NCBI RefSeq assembly: GCF_001294535.1
Contig: NZ_LGIC01000006.1
Coordinates: 1-64,000, forward strand
Length of the DNA stretch: 64,000 nucleotides
Origin: Cypionkella psychrotolerans
GTDB lineage: Bacteria > Pseudomonadota > Alphaproteobacteria > Rhodobacterales > Rhodobacteraceae
Direction of reading: 5' to 3'
Numbering within the stretch: position 1 is the first letter of the stretch; every line of letters begins with the position of its first letter. Positions 1 to 7,958 of this stretch are shown here, one piece after another. The position numbers and the translations under genes were made by a program. Under the pieces are notes generated by a model. It saw only the letters and a program-made list of their open reading frames with translations, searched no databases and was not told where the DNA came from.

Positions 1-640
1 ACCTAGGATTGCAGCAGAAAATTGACCGCTGTTACCTGCGGTTGCAACGCGGACAGGCACCACAATGATGCCGTTATTTCGCCGGGTTCCTGTCCGCAGT
101 TACTGCAAATTGACCGTTTTGCCGGGCTAGCGCTGCTGCTTGAAAGCCTTGGTTTCTAACCTTTCGTGGGTTGGGATCGAGGCTTTCATTTGTCGAGTCT
201 TGTCTGTTCTTGGGTCAGCCCGCTCAGTCTTCCGTGCAGATCAGGCGCTGATCTTGTTGCTTTCTGGCGTCAGGGCGGCGTCGGAAGTTGCTTCACTTTG
301 TACCAGTAAAGCCCTGATTGTATCATCAGACGCGGGGTTTCGAGATTGAAAACAGTGGGCATCTTGAAAAACGCAGGCTTATCAGGCGTTAGGATCCGAA
401 AGTTGCGACGCTTCGTCGCCCGCAAGCCGCTCCGCTGTTTCCAGAACGGAAACCAGCCAAAACTCCTATACTACCTTAACCATCAGAGAGATTATTTGCC
501 ATTCTTTCACCACAATCTCCAAACGCTGTTGCCGAGACGGCGTCAATTCTGCGGTTTGGCGGGAACTGTTCAGGATGACGCTAGGTCAACCGGGGCGATC
601 CTGCGAATCGGCTGCTGATTTTCGCCAGTAAGATGCTCAA
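1..640. other. Left-edge region without a recognisable gene
   Basis: Two short plus-strand frames are open here (69 and 90 codons), but neither shows a family motif or a good ribosome site, so I do not call them genes. The sequence does carry structure. AAATTGACCG occurs at 19-28 and again at 107-116. GCGGACAGG at 49-57 is the inverse of CCTGTCCGC at 89-97. Small hairpins lie at 405-419 and 437-453. Base composition looks less GC-rich than the genes to the right. It lies on the 3' side of the tRNA-Leu gene, where islands often insert, but I see no duplicated tRNA end or integrase. Confidence 0.4.
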
Positions 641-762
641 AATTAACTATAAAACCGGGTGAACTGCGGGGTGATTCTTGATGTTAACGATGAATCGCCC
701 TAGCTTTGCCACAATCTGAGCGTGCGCAGGGTGGCGATGGCTATTTATAAAGGGAAGTTTGA

Positions 763-846
763 TGGTACGGGCGGCCGGACTCGAACCGGCACTCCTTGCG
801 AAAACAGATTTTGAGTCTGTCGCGTCTACCATTCCGCCACGCCCGC
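763..846 (-). tRNA. tRNA-Leu (anticodon CAA)
   Basis: On the minus strand the sequence folds as a class II tRNA. The acceptor arm is GCGGGCG paired with CGCCCGT (G1-U72 wobble). The anticodon stem ACAGA/TCTGT encloses the loop CTCAAAA, giving anticodon CAA for UUG codons. A short variable arm follows, then the T arm with GGTTCGAGTCC. The CCA tail is encoded in the DNA. The total of 84 nt and the long variable region fit tRNA-Leu. Confidence 0.95.
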
Positions 847-914
847 ACAGTTCACACTTCTTGGTAGGGGCCGCAGAGCGATCCGAAGTGTCAGGACCAG
901 TGCTTCACTGATCC

Positions 915-937
915 GAGGCGCGGTTTAGCCGCGCCTC
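915..937 (-). terminator. Hairpin downstream of the ypfJ-like gene
   Basis: Nine-base perfect arms (GAGGCGCGG at 915-923 and its complement at 929-937) enclose a five-base loop, about 40 nt after the stop of the minus-strand peptidase gene. No T-tract follows on the minus strand, so it may be a processing or barrier stem rather than a classic intrinsic terminator. Confidence 0.35.
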
Positions 938-975
938 TTGTCCGCGTCAACAGGATTTGCGCAAGCAAATCATCG

Positions 976-1836
976 CTAAAGGTTATTCGTTCTGAACGTG
1001 TCACACGCGCTCAGCTGGCCAGAGTTCAGCCCGGTGATAAACCATTTCGAGCGTTGCGCTGAGGTGCCGTGCGTGAAGCTTTCCGGCATCGGCACCTGTC
1101 CCGCGTTGCGCTGCAGGGTGTCGTCGCCAATCTGCTTGGCAGCGTTGACGGCTTCTTCAAAATCGCCCTTCTCGATGGTGCCATAAGTCTGCTGCACTTC
1201 ACGCGCCCAAATCCCGGCCAGACAATCCGCCTGCAATTCGATCCGCACCGAAATCTCATTGCTGTCAGCCTCGGAAGATTGCGCACGAACTTCATTGGCT
1301 TTGCTAAGAATCCCCAACTCGTCTTGCACATGATGGCCGATTTCATGCGCCACCACATAGGCCATCGCAAAATCGCCGCCCGCGCCCAACTGGCGCGACA
1401 TCGTGGTGAAAAAATCTGTGTCTAGGTAGACCTTCTTGTCACCGGGGCAATAAAACGGCCCCGTCGCCCCCGAAGCATCACCGCAGGGCGAGTTTGTCAC
1501 ACCCTTAAAAAGCACCAGCTTGGCAGGCACATAAGTCTCTCCCAACTGCTGCTTGAACACCGTCGCCCAAATATCTTCCGTATCTGCCAGCACCACCGAG
1601 ACGAATTGTCCGGCCTGCTTGTCGGCATCGCTCATCTCAGCCGGAGCGCCCGTCTGCTGCGTTTGCGTCTGGTTGTCGTTGAGCAGCGGGGTCAGATCGA
1701 AGCCCAGAAAATAGCCGATCACCACCACCGCGATCACACCGATCCCGCCCGCACCACCGATGCTGGCCCCACGCGTGCCCCGGACGCCGCGCCGGTCTTC
1801 GATATTGCCGCTGCCTCTGCGTCCACGCCATTCCAT
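976..1836 (-). CDS. Neutral zinc metallopeptidase, YpfJ family
   Basis: The 286-aa protein has a hydrophilic start (MEWRGRRGSGNIEDRRG), one transmembrane segment near residues 25-50 (IGVIAVVVIGYFLGF) and a large domain probably outside the cytoplasm. That domain contains the zinc-protease motif HEIGHHVQ, a downstream acidic motif ELQADCLAGIW that likely supplies the third ligand, and the family signature GPFYCPGDKKVYLD. The size matches the YpfJ/KPN_02809 family. The reading frame stays open another 161 codons upstream, but that stretch has no similarity to the family and overlaps the divergent gene, so I start at the ATG before EWRGRR. The substrate is unknown. Confidence 0.88.
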   Translation of the reverse strand: MEWRGRRGSGNIEDRRGVRGTRGASIGGAGGIGVIAVVVIGYFLGFDLTPLLNDNQTQTQQTGAPAEMSDADKQAGQFVSVVLADTEDIWATVFKQQLGETYVPAKLVLFKGVTNSPCGDASGATGPFYCPGDKKVYLDTDFFTTMSRQLGAGGDFAMAYVVAHEIGHHVQDELGILSKANEVRAQSSEADSNEISVRIELQADCLAGIWAREVQQTYGTIEKGDFEEAVNAAKQIGDDTLQRNAGQVPMPESFTHGTSAQRSKWFITGLNSGQLSACDTFRTNNL

Positions 1837-1965
1837 GACTTCACTCCACCCTGTTTTGGTCAATCTAACTCTCAACGCGTGAAGTGCAATCGGGTTGCGC
1901 CGATCCGCCCTCTTGACCCCGAGCCCCGCGCGTGGCCATTGGGCGCAAAAGCGCGGAGAGCCTTG

Positions 1966-2550
1966 ATGTTTCGCAAGCTGTATAATTGGACGCTGCACTG
2001 GGCAGGCTCGCGCTATGCCGAACCTGCGATGGGGGCGGTGTCCTTTGTGGAAAGCTCGGTGTTTCCGATCCCGGCGGATGTGCTGTTCATTCCGATGTGC
2101 CTGGCGCGGCCGGATCGAGTGTGGCGTTACGCGTTGATCGCCACGATCACCTCGGTTCTGGGCGGCATCTTTGGCTGGATGATTGGGCATTATGCCTTCG
2201 ATCTTCTCGCCCGCCCGGCGCTGGAATTCTACGGCAAACTTGGCGCGTTTGAGGCGTTGAAGGCGCAGACCGGGGATACCGCCATTTTGGTGATGCTGGT
2301 CACCTCCGGGCTGTCGCATTTGCCGCCGATGAAGGTGGTCACGATTCTGTCAGGTGTGGTGTCATTCGATCTGAAATGGTTCATCTTGTCGGCGATTGTG
2401 GCGCGGGGGGGGCGGTTTTATCTGCTGGCCTATCTGTTGCAGCGCTACGGGGCGGCAATGGCGGGCTTTATTGAGCGGCGGTTGGCGCTGATTGTGGGCG
2501 GCTTGGTGGTGGTTGGCGGGCTGATCTGGCTTGCGACCCGGATGATGTGA
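1966..2550 (+). CDS. YqaA-type membrane protein (DedA/SNARE-associated family)
   Basis: The 194-aa protein has several hydrophobic helices. It contains features of the YqaA branch of the DedA superfamily: an early acidic FVESSVFPIPADVLFIPM segment and the later SGLSHLPPMKVVTILSGV with ARGGRFYLLAYLL, matching the conserved Arg/Gly-rich motif of DedA proteins. DedA proteins act in membrane homeostasis, some as lipid flippases; no substrate can be assigned here. The ATG at 1966 is chosen because the upstream in-frame extension is low-complexity and antisense to the peptidase gene. Four codons' worth of spacer or less separates it from dsbB, suggesting one transcript. Confidence 0.85.
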   Translation: MFRKLYNWTLHWAGSRYAEPAMGAVSFVESSVFPIPADVLFIPMCLARPDRVWRYALIATITSVLGGIFGWMIGHYAFDLLARPALEFYGKLGAFEALKAQTGDTAILVMLVTSGLSHLPPMKVVTILSGVVSFDLKWFILSAIVARGGRFYLLAYLLQRYGAAMAGFIERRLALIVGGLVVVGGLIWLATRMM

Positions 2551-2557
2551 GGCTTTG

Positions 2558-3019
2558 ATGACGCGGACTTCTTTGATCTGGATTGCCACGCTGGGCTCGG
2601 TGGGTTTGCTGGGCGGGGCGTTTGCGTTCCAGTATTTCGGCGGGTTGATCCCCTGCGTGCTGTGTATCTATCAGCGTTGGCCGCATGGGGTGGCGATCTT
2701 GATCGGGCTGCTGGCGCTGCGGGGTCGAGGGGGGGCGCTGCCACTGCTCGGGATGGTTGCCCTGCTGGTCACGGCAGGGATCGGGTTTTATCATGCCGGG
2801 GTCGAGCTGGGCTGGTTCGCGGGGCTGGCGACCTGCACGGTCGATACTTTGCAGGGGATCGGCGGCGGCGATCTTTTGAACATGGATATTTCGGTCGGAA
2901 AACCGGTGCGTTGCGATGCGGTGCCGTGGGCGATGCTGGGGATCTCGATGGCAGGGTGGAACGCGATTATTTCCGCTGGACTGGCGGGGGTCTGGGGCCT
3001 GGCTGCGCGGAAAAGCTGA
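2558..3019 (+). CDS. dsbB: Disulfide bond formation protein B (DsbB)
   Basis: About 153 aa with four predicted membrane helices. The first periplasmic loop carries the CVLC pair in PCVLCIYQRWPH; the second loop carries the other two cysteines (ATCTVDT and VRCDAVPW), the standard DsbB layout. The protein reoxidises periplasmic DsbA and passes electrons to ubiquinone. A TTG lies one codon before the chosen ATG; the ATG is preferred. The start is only 7 nt after the YqaA-type gene, so the two are probably co-transcribed. No dsbA is visible in the window. Confidence 0.92.
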   Translation: MTRTSLIWIATLGSVGLLGGAFAFQYFGGLIPCVLCIYQRWPHGVAILIGLLALRGRGGALPLLGMVALLVTAGIGFYHAGVELGWFAGLATCTVDTLQGIGGGDLLNMDISVGKPVRCDAVPWAMLGISMAGWNAIISAGLAGVWGLAARKS

Positions 3020-3022
3020 GTG

Positions 3023-3091
3023 TCCACGCGCGGACAGGGTTTGCGTGACGTGAAATCAATGACTTACAGATGCCTATTCAGGATTTGTTAA
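3023..3091 (+). repeat. Dispersed 69-nt intergenic element, copy A
   Basis: This stretch aligns without any gap to 29074-29142; by hand count 44 of 69 positions match. The matches cluster in blocks: CCACGCG(C/T)GGACAG at the left, AAATCAA plus CTT in the middle, and ATTCAGG(A/C)TTTGTTAA at the right. The left block contains a GTCC..GGAC palindrome. This copy sits 28 nt before the ankyrin-protein start. The fixed spacing suggests a protein-binding or promoter element rather than a decayed transposon. Confidence 0.6.
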
Positions 3092-3119
3092 GTTTTGATA
3101 CGCGTGGCAAGGTGTGATC

Positions 3120-3782
3120 ATGCCTGAACATCCGCCCTCATTTTCTGCCCGATTCCGCGCTTGGCGGGCCCGTTTGGGCTTTTTCGCGCGGCTGGCTTGG
3201 CGGATTGCTGGGCGGGCTTTGGCCCTGCTATCACGGCGGAAAGCCCCTGCCCCTGTGACGGCTGATGCGGCGGTGGTCGCGGACTACGATCAGATTATTG
3301 AGGCGCTGCAAACCGGGAATACCGGATTTTTGGCGCGGTTGGGGCCGGGATTTGCCGCGAGTTCAGACAGATTTGTCGGCCAGTCTTGGTTGTTCAATGC
3401 GGTTGATCTGGGCAATCTCGCTAGCCTGCGCTGGTTTCTGGTGCAGGGCGTGGCGCTGGACGGCACCGACAAGGACGGACGATCCGTGTTGCAGGCGGCG
3501 GTCGAGCGTGCCGCTGTACTGGATGAATATGACGATACGCCCGAAGACCCGCTGCCGCTGATTGTGGCTTTGCTTGATGCTGGGGCTGCAATCAACGCGC
3601 CATCGGCCCAAGGACTGACGCCGCTGCATGTGGCGGCGGCTTTGGGGTTGGGCGAGGTCGTAGAGGTGCTGCTGTCGCGTGGGGCAGATGCGACTTTGCG
3701 CGATGAAGGTTTTGCCCATGCCACGCCGCTTAATTACGCGGTGCAGGCGGGACATCAGGCGGTTGCAGACCTGCTGCGGTAG
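3120..3782 (+). CDS. Ankyrin-repeat protein
   Basis: The 220-aa protein has a basic, hydrophobic N-terminus (ARLGFFARLAWRIAG near residues 18-32) that may anchor it at the membrane. Ankyrin-like repeats follow: a degenerate one around WLFNAVDLGNLASLRWFL, then two clear ones, GLTPLHVAAALGLGEVVEVL and ATPLNYAVQAGHQAVADLL, with the usual LLxxGAD turn. Ankyrin repeats bind partner proteins, so the function depends on an unknown partner. ATG at 3120 is preferred over the GTG two codons upstream because AAGG lies at a suitable distance. It follows repeat copy A. Confidence 0.78.
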   Translation: MPEHPPSFSARFRAWRARLGFFARLAWRIAGRALALLSRRKAPAPVTADAAVVADYDQIIEALQTGNTGFLARLGPGFAASSDRFVGQSWLFNAVDLGNLASLRWFLVQGVALDGTDKDGRSVLQAAVERAAVLDEYDDTPEDPLPLIVALLDAGAAINAPSAQGLTPLHVAAALGLGEVVEVLLSRGADATLRDEGFAHATPLNYAVQAGHQAVADLLR

Positions 3783-3811
3783 GATTGGAGCTTTAGCTTT
3801 CACATTGGCTT

Positions 3812-3869
3812 AAATATCCCCGCCGGAGGCATTCGAGGCTGGCCTGAGATGCCTCCGGCGGGGATATTT
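3812..3869. terminator. Bidirectional hairpin between convergent genes
   Basis: The two 21-base arms (3812-3832 and 3849-3869) are exact reverse complements with a 16-base loop. The core is GCCTCCGGCGGGGATATTT, which ends in a short T run on either strand. It lies between the convergent ankyrin and dgt genes, so it can serve both as a terminator. A tail AGCACAGAGGATGA follows. Related copies occur at 9297, 21168, 31329 and 54589. Confidence 0.75.
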
Positions 3870-3897
3870 GAGCACAGAGGATGACCTAAGTGTAGGC

Positions 3898-5061
3898 TTA
3901 GCCCAGCAGTCGTTGCCCCTCTTGTAGGGCGAACCGGTCAGTCATGCCTGCGACGTAATCGGCCACAAGGCGGGCGAGTTCGGTCTCTGTTTGGGCGGCA
4001 GTGATGTCGGTGCGCCATTCCTCGGGCAGCATTTCGGGCTGGGCGAGGTACAGCGGGAACAAGCCGTTGACGACTTCGGTGACTTGTTTGCGCATCACGA
4101 TCACCGAGGGCGCACGATACATCCGGTGGAACAGGAAGCTGCGGATGGCTTTGAGTTCTTGGTAGAGCGGCTTGGAGAACCGGATCACCGTCATTCCAAG
4201 GCCTCGGATGTCTTCGACCGACTTCGGTTGGGCAGCATCGAGGCGGTTTTTGGCGACGGCGATCACGTCTTCGACCATGCGGCCAAACACCCGGCGCAGG
4301 GCTTCGTGGCGGCGACGCATTTTATCAAGTCCGGGGTAAAGCGCATCAACTTCGGCGAAAGCCGGGCCGGTGACGGGGAGTTGCATCAGGTCGTTTTCAT
4401 CGAACAGACCCGAGCGCAACCCGTCGTGCAGATCGTGATGCGAATAGGCGACGTCATCGGCGATGGCGGCGACTTGCGCCTCGGCTGAGGCATGGGTGTG
4501 CAACTCCAGATCCCACTGGGCGTTCACTTCGGCCAAGGCATAGGGCAAGGGGCCGCTGTGTTTCTCATCGGCATTGGGGCCAGTCACCGGGCCGTTGTGC
4601 TTGGCGATGCCTTCGAGGCTCTCCCACGTCAGATTTAACCCATCGAAATCGGCGTAGTGGCGCTCCAGCCGGGTGACGATGCGCAGGGCTTGGGCGTTGT
4701 GATCAAAGCCGCCATAGGGGGCCATCAGCAGGGCGAGAGCGTCTTCGCCGGTATGGCCGAACGGGGTGTGGCCGAGGTCATGCGCCAAAGCGATGGCTTC
4801 GGCGAGATCGGTGTTCAAGCCCAACACACCAGAGATGGTGCGGGCAACTTGTGCGACCTCGATCGAATGGGTCAGCCGGGTGCGGTAATAATCGCCTTCA
4901 TGTTCGACAAAGACTTGGGTTTTGTGTTTCAGACGGCGGAAGGCCGATGAATGAATGATGCGATCGCGGTCGCGTTGGAACGGCGAGCGGAAGCTCGACA
5001 TCCGCTCTTGGTGCAGGCGGCCTCGGGACTGGTCAGGTTGGCAGGCGAAAGGGGCAAGCAT
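3898..5061 (-). CDS. dgt: Deoxyguanosinetriphosphate triphosphohydrolase-like protein
   Basis: The 387-aa HD-superfamily enzyme is the type 2 dGTPase-like branch: cleavage of a dNTP to deoxynucleoside and triphosphate. Visible motifs are the N-terminal SSAFRRLKHKTQVF, the metal-binding histidine in RLTHSIEVAQVAR, and the HD pair in ALAHDLGHTPFGH; a later DDVAYSHHDLHDGL supplies further metal ligands. Its length is typical. It is divergent from the erpA-like gene, with 75 nt between the starts. Alternative start codons downstream would remove only the non-conserved first residues. Confidence 0.92.
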   Translation of the reverse strand: MLAPFACQPDQSRGRLHQERMSSFRSPFQRDRDRIIHSSAFRRLKHKTQVFVEHEGDYYRTRLTHSIEVAQVARTISGVLGLNTDLAEAIALAHDLGHTPFGHTGEDALALLMAPYGGFDHNAQALRIVTRLERHYADFDGLNLTWESLEGIAKHNGPVTGPNADEKHSGPLPYALAEVNAQWDLELHTHASAEAQVAAIADDVAYSHHDLHDGLRSGLFDENDLMQLPVTGPAFAEVDALYPGLDKMRRRHEALRRVFGRMVEDVIAVAKNRLDAAQPKSVEDIRGLGMTVIRFSKPLYQELKAIRSFLFHRMYRAPSVIVMRKQVTEVVNGLFPLYLAQPEMLPEEWRTDITAAQTETELARLVADYVAGMTDRFALQEGQRLLG

Positions 5062-5136
5062 ATGCGGGGCCGTTCTTGTTGTATGCGTTGGGTTCCCCTA
5101 TATTCGGATTCAACCGCCAATGGATAGAGAAATGCC

Positions 5137-5469
5137 ATGGAATTGAACTTGCCCCCTCGTGTCACGCCCCGCGCCTTTGCGCGACTTGCCGAGATTGCCG
5201 AAATGACTGGCGAAAAGAAGGCGTTGCGGGTCGCGGTTGAGGGCGGCGGCTGCTCGGGCTTTCAGTATGATATCAAACTGGACGAGAAGGCGGCCGATGA
5301 TCTGGTGATTGAAGGCGATGGGCAGGTCGTGCTGGTCGATCAGGTCTCGTTGCCGTTTCTGGCCAATGCGGTGATTGATTTCAGCGATGAGATCATCGGC
5401 GCGCGGTTTGTGATTGAAAACCCGAATGTGGCAAGTGCTTGCGGATGCGGTACATCGTTTTCCGTTTAG
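5137..5469 (+). CDS. erpA: Iron-sulfur cluster insertion protein, ErpA/IscA (HesB) family
   Basis: The 110-aa A-type carrier has the three invariant cysteines: one in GGGCSGFQYDI and two in the C-terminal ACGCGTSF. A-type proteins accept Fe-S clusters from scaffold proteins and hand them to targets; ErpA serves, among others, isoprenoid enzymes. Family members differ little, so ErpA rather than IscA or SufA is an inference. An IscU-like scaffold is encoded separately at 47017-47457. The gene is divergent from dgt. Confidence 0.88.
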   Translation: MELNLPPRVTPRAFARLAEIAEMTGEKKALRVAVEGGGCSGFQYDIKLDEKAADDLVIEGDGQVVLVDQVSLPFLANAVIDFSDEIIGARFVIENPNVASACGCGTSFSV

Positions 5470-5523
5470 GGCTGGATTTCATTCTGTGACAATCTAGTTC
5501 ACGCTCCTGATCTGGGAGCAAAA

Positions 5524-6216
5524 ATGACATTTGTGCTGATGCTGGGCTCCGCCCCGATGGCTACCGAGACCGCACATTGGCCGCGCGCCTTTGATGCCCT
5601 TGTGGCGATCAACAATGCGTGGCGCGTGCGCGCTGATTGGGACTTTTCGATCTACCCGTGGGATTTTCCGCCAGACCGGGTCGCGGTGCCGGGTCAGCAT
5701 CAGGCTCTTGTGACCGAAGCGGACTTCGTGCCCGCGCAAAACCGGTACGGCGGCTTCGTTTATGCGGGCGCAACGATGGCTTACACGGCGGCGTATTGGG
5801 CACTGGATGCGCTGAAGCCTCGAGTGTTGGCGGTGTTTGGCTGTGATATGCATTATCCGGCAGGTCAGACGCATTTCTACGGGGTTGGGACGCCAGATCC
5901 TTTGCGTCGCGACATCACGCTGCGCAGTCTGGAAGCGAAGTCAGTGCGGTTGATCGTGCTGGCAGCGCTTCAGGGATGTGCGGTGGTGAATCTGTCAGTG
6001 GGGCCGTCTCGGTTGTTGTGCCCGCGGGCGGCTTTGTCGGATCTGGCTGTGGTTCGCCCGTTGGCGTTTGATGCAGGACGGGTGGCTGCGGCGCAGGCGC
6101 GCGAGGCGGAGTTGGGGTATTTTGCGCCCTCGGGGCGGTATTGGGAGGATCTTTCGGCCTATGATGTGGCTGAAATTGACCGCCTTGATGCGCTTTGGCT
6201 GGCTTGTTTGCCGTAA
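5524..6216 (+). CDS. Conserved hypothetical protein, possibly DUF115/glycosyltransferase-like
   Basis: I do not recognise this 230-aa protein with confidence. It begins with a Rossmann-like strand and glycine turn (FVLMLGSAP), followed by ALVAINNAWRV, and has a central VFGCDMHYPAGQTHFYG segment. The pattern of an N-terminal GSxP, an INNAW-type strand and a GxDxxx..HxYG motif resembles DUF115/sialyltransferase-like folds, but this is only a suggestion. There is no signal peptide or membrane helix. GGGAGC upstream of the ATG is a reasonable ribosome site. It sits between the erpA-like gene and xth on the same strand. Confidence 0.6.
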   Translation: MTFVLMLGSAPMATETAHWPRAFDALVAINNAWRVRADWDFSIYPWDFPPDRVAVPGQHQALVTEADFVPAQNRYGGFVYAGATMAYTAAYWALDALKPRVLAVFGCDMHYPAGQTHFYGVGTPDPLRRDITLRSLEAKSVRLIVLAALQGCAVVNLSVGPSRLLCPRAALSDLAVVRPLAFDAGRVAAAQAREAELGYFAPSGRYWEDLSAYDVAEIDRLDALWLACLP

Positions 6217-6256
6217 GGTGGCGGCTTAAGACTGCGGGGTAACCCGGAGGCTTCCC

Positions 6257-7036
6257 ATGAAAATCGCCACCTTCAACATCAATGGCATCAAGGCGCGGAT
6301 CGAGGCTTTGCCCGCTTGGCTTTCGTCGGCAACCCCCGACGTGGTGTGTTTGCAGGAAATCAAATCGGTGGATGAGGGGTTTCCGCGCGAGATGTTTGAG
6401 GCGATGGGCTACCGGGTGGAAACCCACGGGCAGAAATCGTTCAACGGGGTGGCGATTCTGTCGAAACTGCCGCTGGAGGATGTGACGCGGGGCTTGCCGG
6501 GGGATGCGGACGACGCGCAGGCGCGCTGGATTGAGGCGACGGTGATCGGGGCAAGGGCCGTGCGCGTGTGTGGGCTGTATCTGCCGAATGGGAACCCAGC
6601 GCCGGGGCCGAAATATGACTACAAGCTGGCATGGATGGCGCGGATGCACGCGCGGGTGGAAAGCCTGTTGCCGCTGGAGGAGCCTTTGGTGTTCTGTGGC
6701 GACTATAACGTGATCCCGCAGGCCGAGGATGCCGCCAAACCCGAACTGTGGCTAGAGGACGCGCTTTATTTGCCGCAAAGCCGTGCGGCGCTGCGGCGGC
6801 TGCTGAACCTTGGGCTGACTGAGGCGTTTCGGGCGCGCAACCAATCGCCGGGGCAGTATTCGTTCTGGGATTATCAGGCGGGGGCGTGGGAGCGGAATAA
6901 CGGCATCCGCATTGACCATCTGCTGCTGTCACCGCAAGCGGCGGATCTGCTGCAAGACTGCCAGATCGACAAACAGGTGCGCGCGGGCGACAAGCCGTCG
7001 GATCATGTGCCGGTCTGGATTGAACTTGACGCCTGA
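6257..7036 (+). CDS. xth: Exodeoxyribonuclease III (AP endonuclease)
   Basis: The 259-aa member of the exonuclease III/endonuclease-reverse transcriptase family repairs abasic sites in DNA. Motifs in order: KIATFNINGIKAR at the N-terminus, VCLQEIKS with the metal-binding glutamate, GLYLPNG, the FCGDYNVIP motif, RIDHLLLS and the catalytic SDHVPVW near the C-terminus. Length matches XthA. GGAGGC precedes the ATG. Its stop is 6 nt from the stop of the convergent lipoprotein gene. Confidence 0.95.
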   Translation: MKIATFNINGIKARIEALPAWLSSATPDVVCLQEIKSVDEGFPREMFEAMGYRVETHGQKSFNGVAILSKLPLEDVTRGLPGDADDAQARWIEATVIGARAVRVCGLYLPNGNPAPGPKYDYKLAWMARMHARVESLLPLEEPLVFCGDYNVIPQAEDAAKPELWLEDALYLPQSRAALRRLLNLGLTEAFRARNQSPGQYSFWDYQAGAWERNNGIRIDHLLLSPQAADLLQDCQIDKQVRAGDKPSDHVPVWIELDA

Positions 7037-7042
7037 GCGACT

Positions 7043-7723
7043 TTAGGGTGGGCCAAAGTCGATCACCTGCACGATTTGCGCCACCGGGCCTTTCGCCAGC
7101 CGCTGAGCGCTCCGCGCGGTCGAAAGTGCGGGCAGCGCGCGGCGGATCATGTCGATATGCGCGGGCTTGACCTTGTTTCGGGCACAGGCTCCAACCTCTT
7201 TCCAGCGGGATTTGGCGATGGGACCGGCGACTGCCGAGGCAATCAACTGTGGGGCGACGTCGTTTGGTGCCACGGTGTTGGTGGCGATCAGGGTCTGGAT
7301 CACCTCTGCCGCGACGGTCGCCGATTCCGCGAAGGGCATCTGCGCCAGGGCTGTCTGATCGGGATTGGCGCTGTTGTCGTTGACGCATTTGCGCGCCTCG
7401 AACAGCCAGTCATGCAGGATATAGGCGGGCGCATAGCCCCAAGGCGAAAACCCCTTGAACACCTGCGCCAAAGCCGGGATCGAGCCGCCGTCGGTATACA
7501 TCATCTCGGGTTGAATGGTTTTCAGCGTGGCCGAGGGGTTAGCACGCTCAAACCGCAAAGGCGTGGCGGAGGGGACATAGACGAAACGGCCGTCGCCTTC
7601 ACCCGCTTGGGTTTCGCCCACCCACATCACCAATACGGTGCCGCTCAGCTTGCCGACCGGGGCGTGGTCGTAATCCACGGTGCCGCAGGCCGCCAAAGCG
7701 AGGAAAGCCAGAAACCGCAGCAT
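7043..7723 (-). CDS. Lipoprotein with a DUF1353 domain
   Basis: The 226-aa protein starts with a lipoprotein signal (FLAFLALAACG, lipobox LAAC) and should be anchored to a membrane on its outer face. The central segment TDGGSIPALAQVF...FSPWGYAPAYILHDWLF has the DUF1353 pattern (DGxSIP, then a W-G turn, then HDWL). DUF1353 proteins are of unknown function and many are phage-encoded, but no phage gene is near. It is convergent with xth and divergent from the flavoprotein gene at 7959. Confidence 0.72.
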   Translation of the reverse strand: MLRFLAFLALAACGTVDYDHAPVGKLSGTVLVMWVGETQAGEGDGRFVYVPSATPLRFERANPSATLKTIQPEMMYTDGGSIPALAQVFKGFSPWGYAPAYILHDWLFEARKCVNDNSANPDQTALAQMPFAESATVAAEVIQTLIATNTVAPNDVAPQLIASAVAGPIAKSRWKEVGACARNKVKPAHIDMIRRALPALSTARSAQRLAKGPVAQIVQVIDFGPP

Positions 7724-7958
7724 CGCGTCACCTCTGCGCTAGGGGATCAAAGGGAATTGGGGTTCAAAGCGGAGCGTTGGGCAAAACGCTAGCGCAAGCT
7801 TGCCTGAAAGCAACTGGAAACAGATCACTGCCGTGCCGTGCAACGCGGGCCATCACGCCTGCCATTTTGCCCAAGGCATTGGCATTGTTGCAGCATCAGG
7901 GCCGATTGACACGCACAGGCCAGAGGGCAACAACCTGTGCAACTTGAAGGAACATGCC

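Noticed and set aside
140-618. Two short plus-strand frames at the left edge
   Set aside because: No recognisable family and unremarkable codon pattern.
763-846. tRNA-Leu as an occupied integration site
   Set aside because: I found no second copy of the tRNA 3' end and no integrase in the window.
7043-7723. DUF1353 protein as a prophage remnant
   Set aside because: It has a lipoprotein signal and no other phage genes are near.
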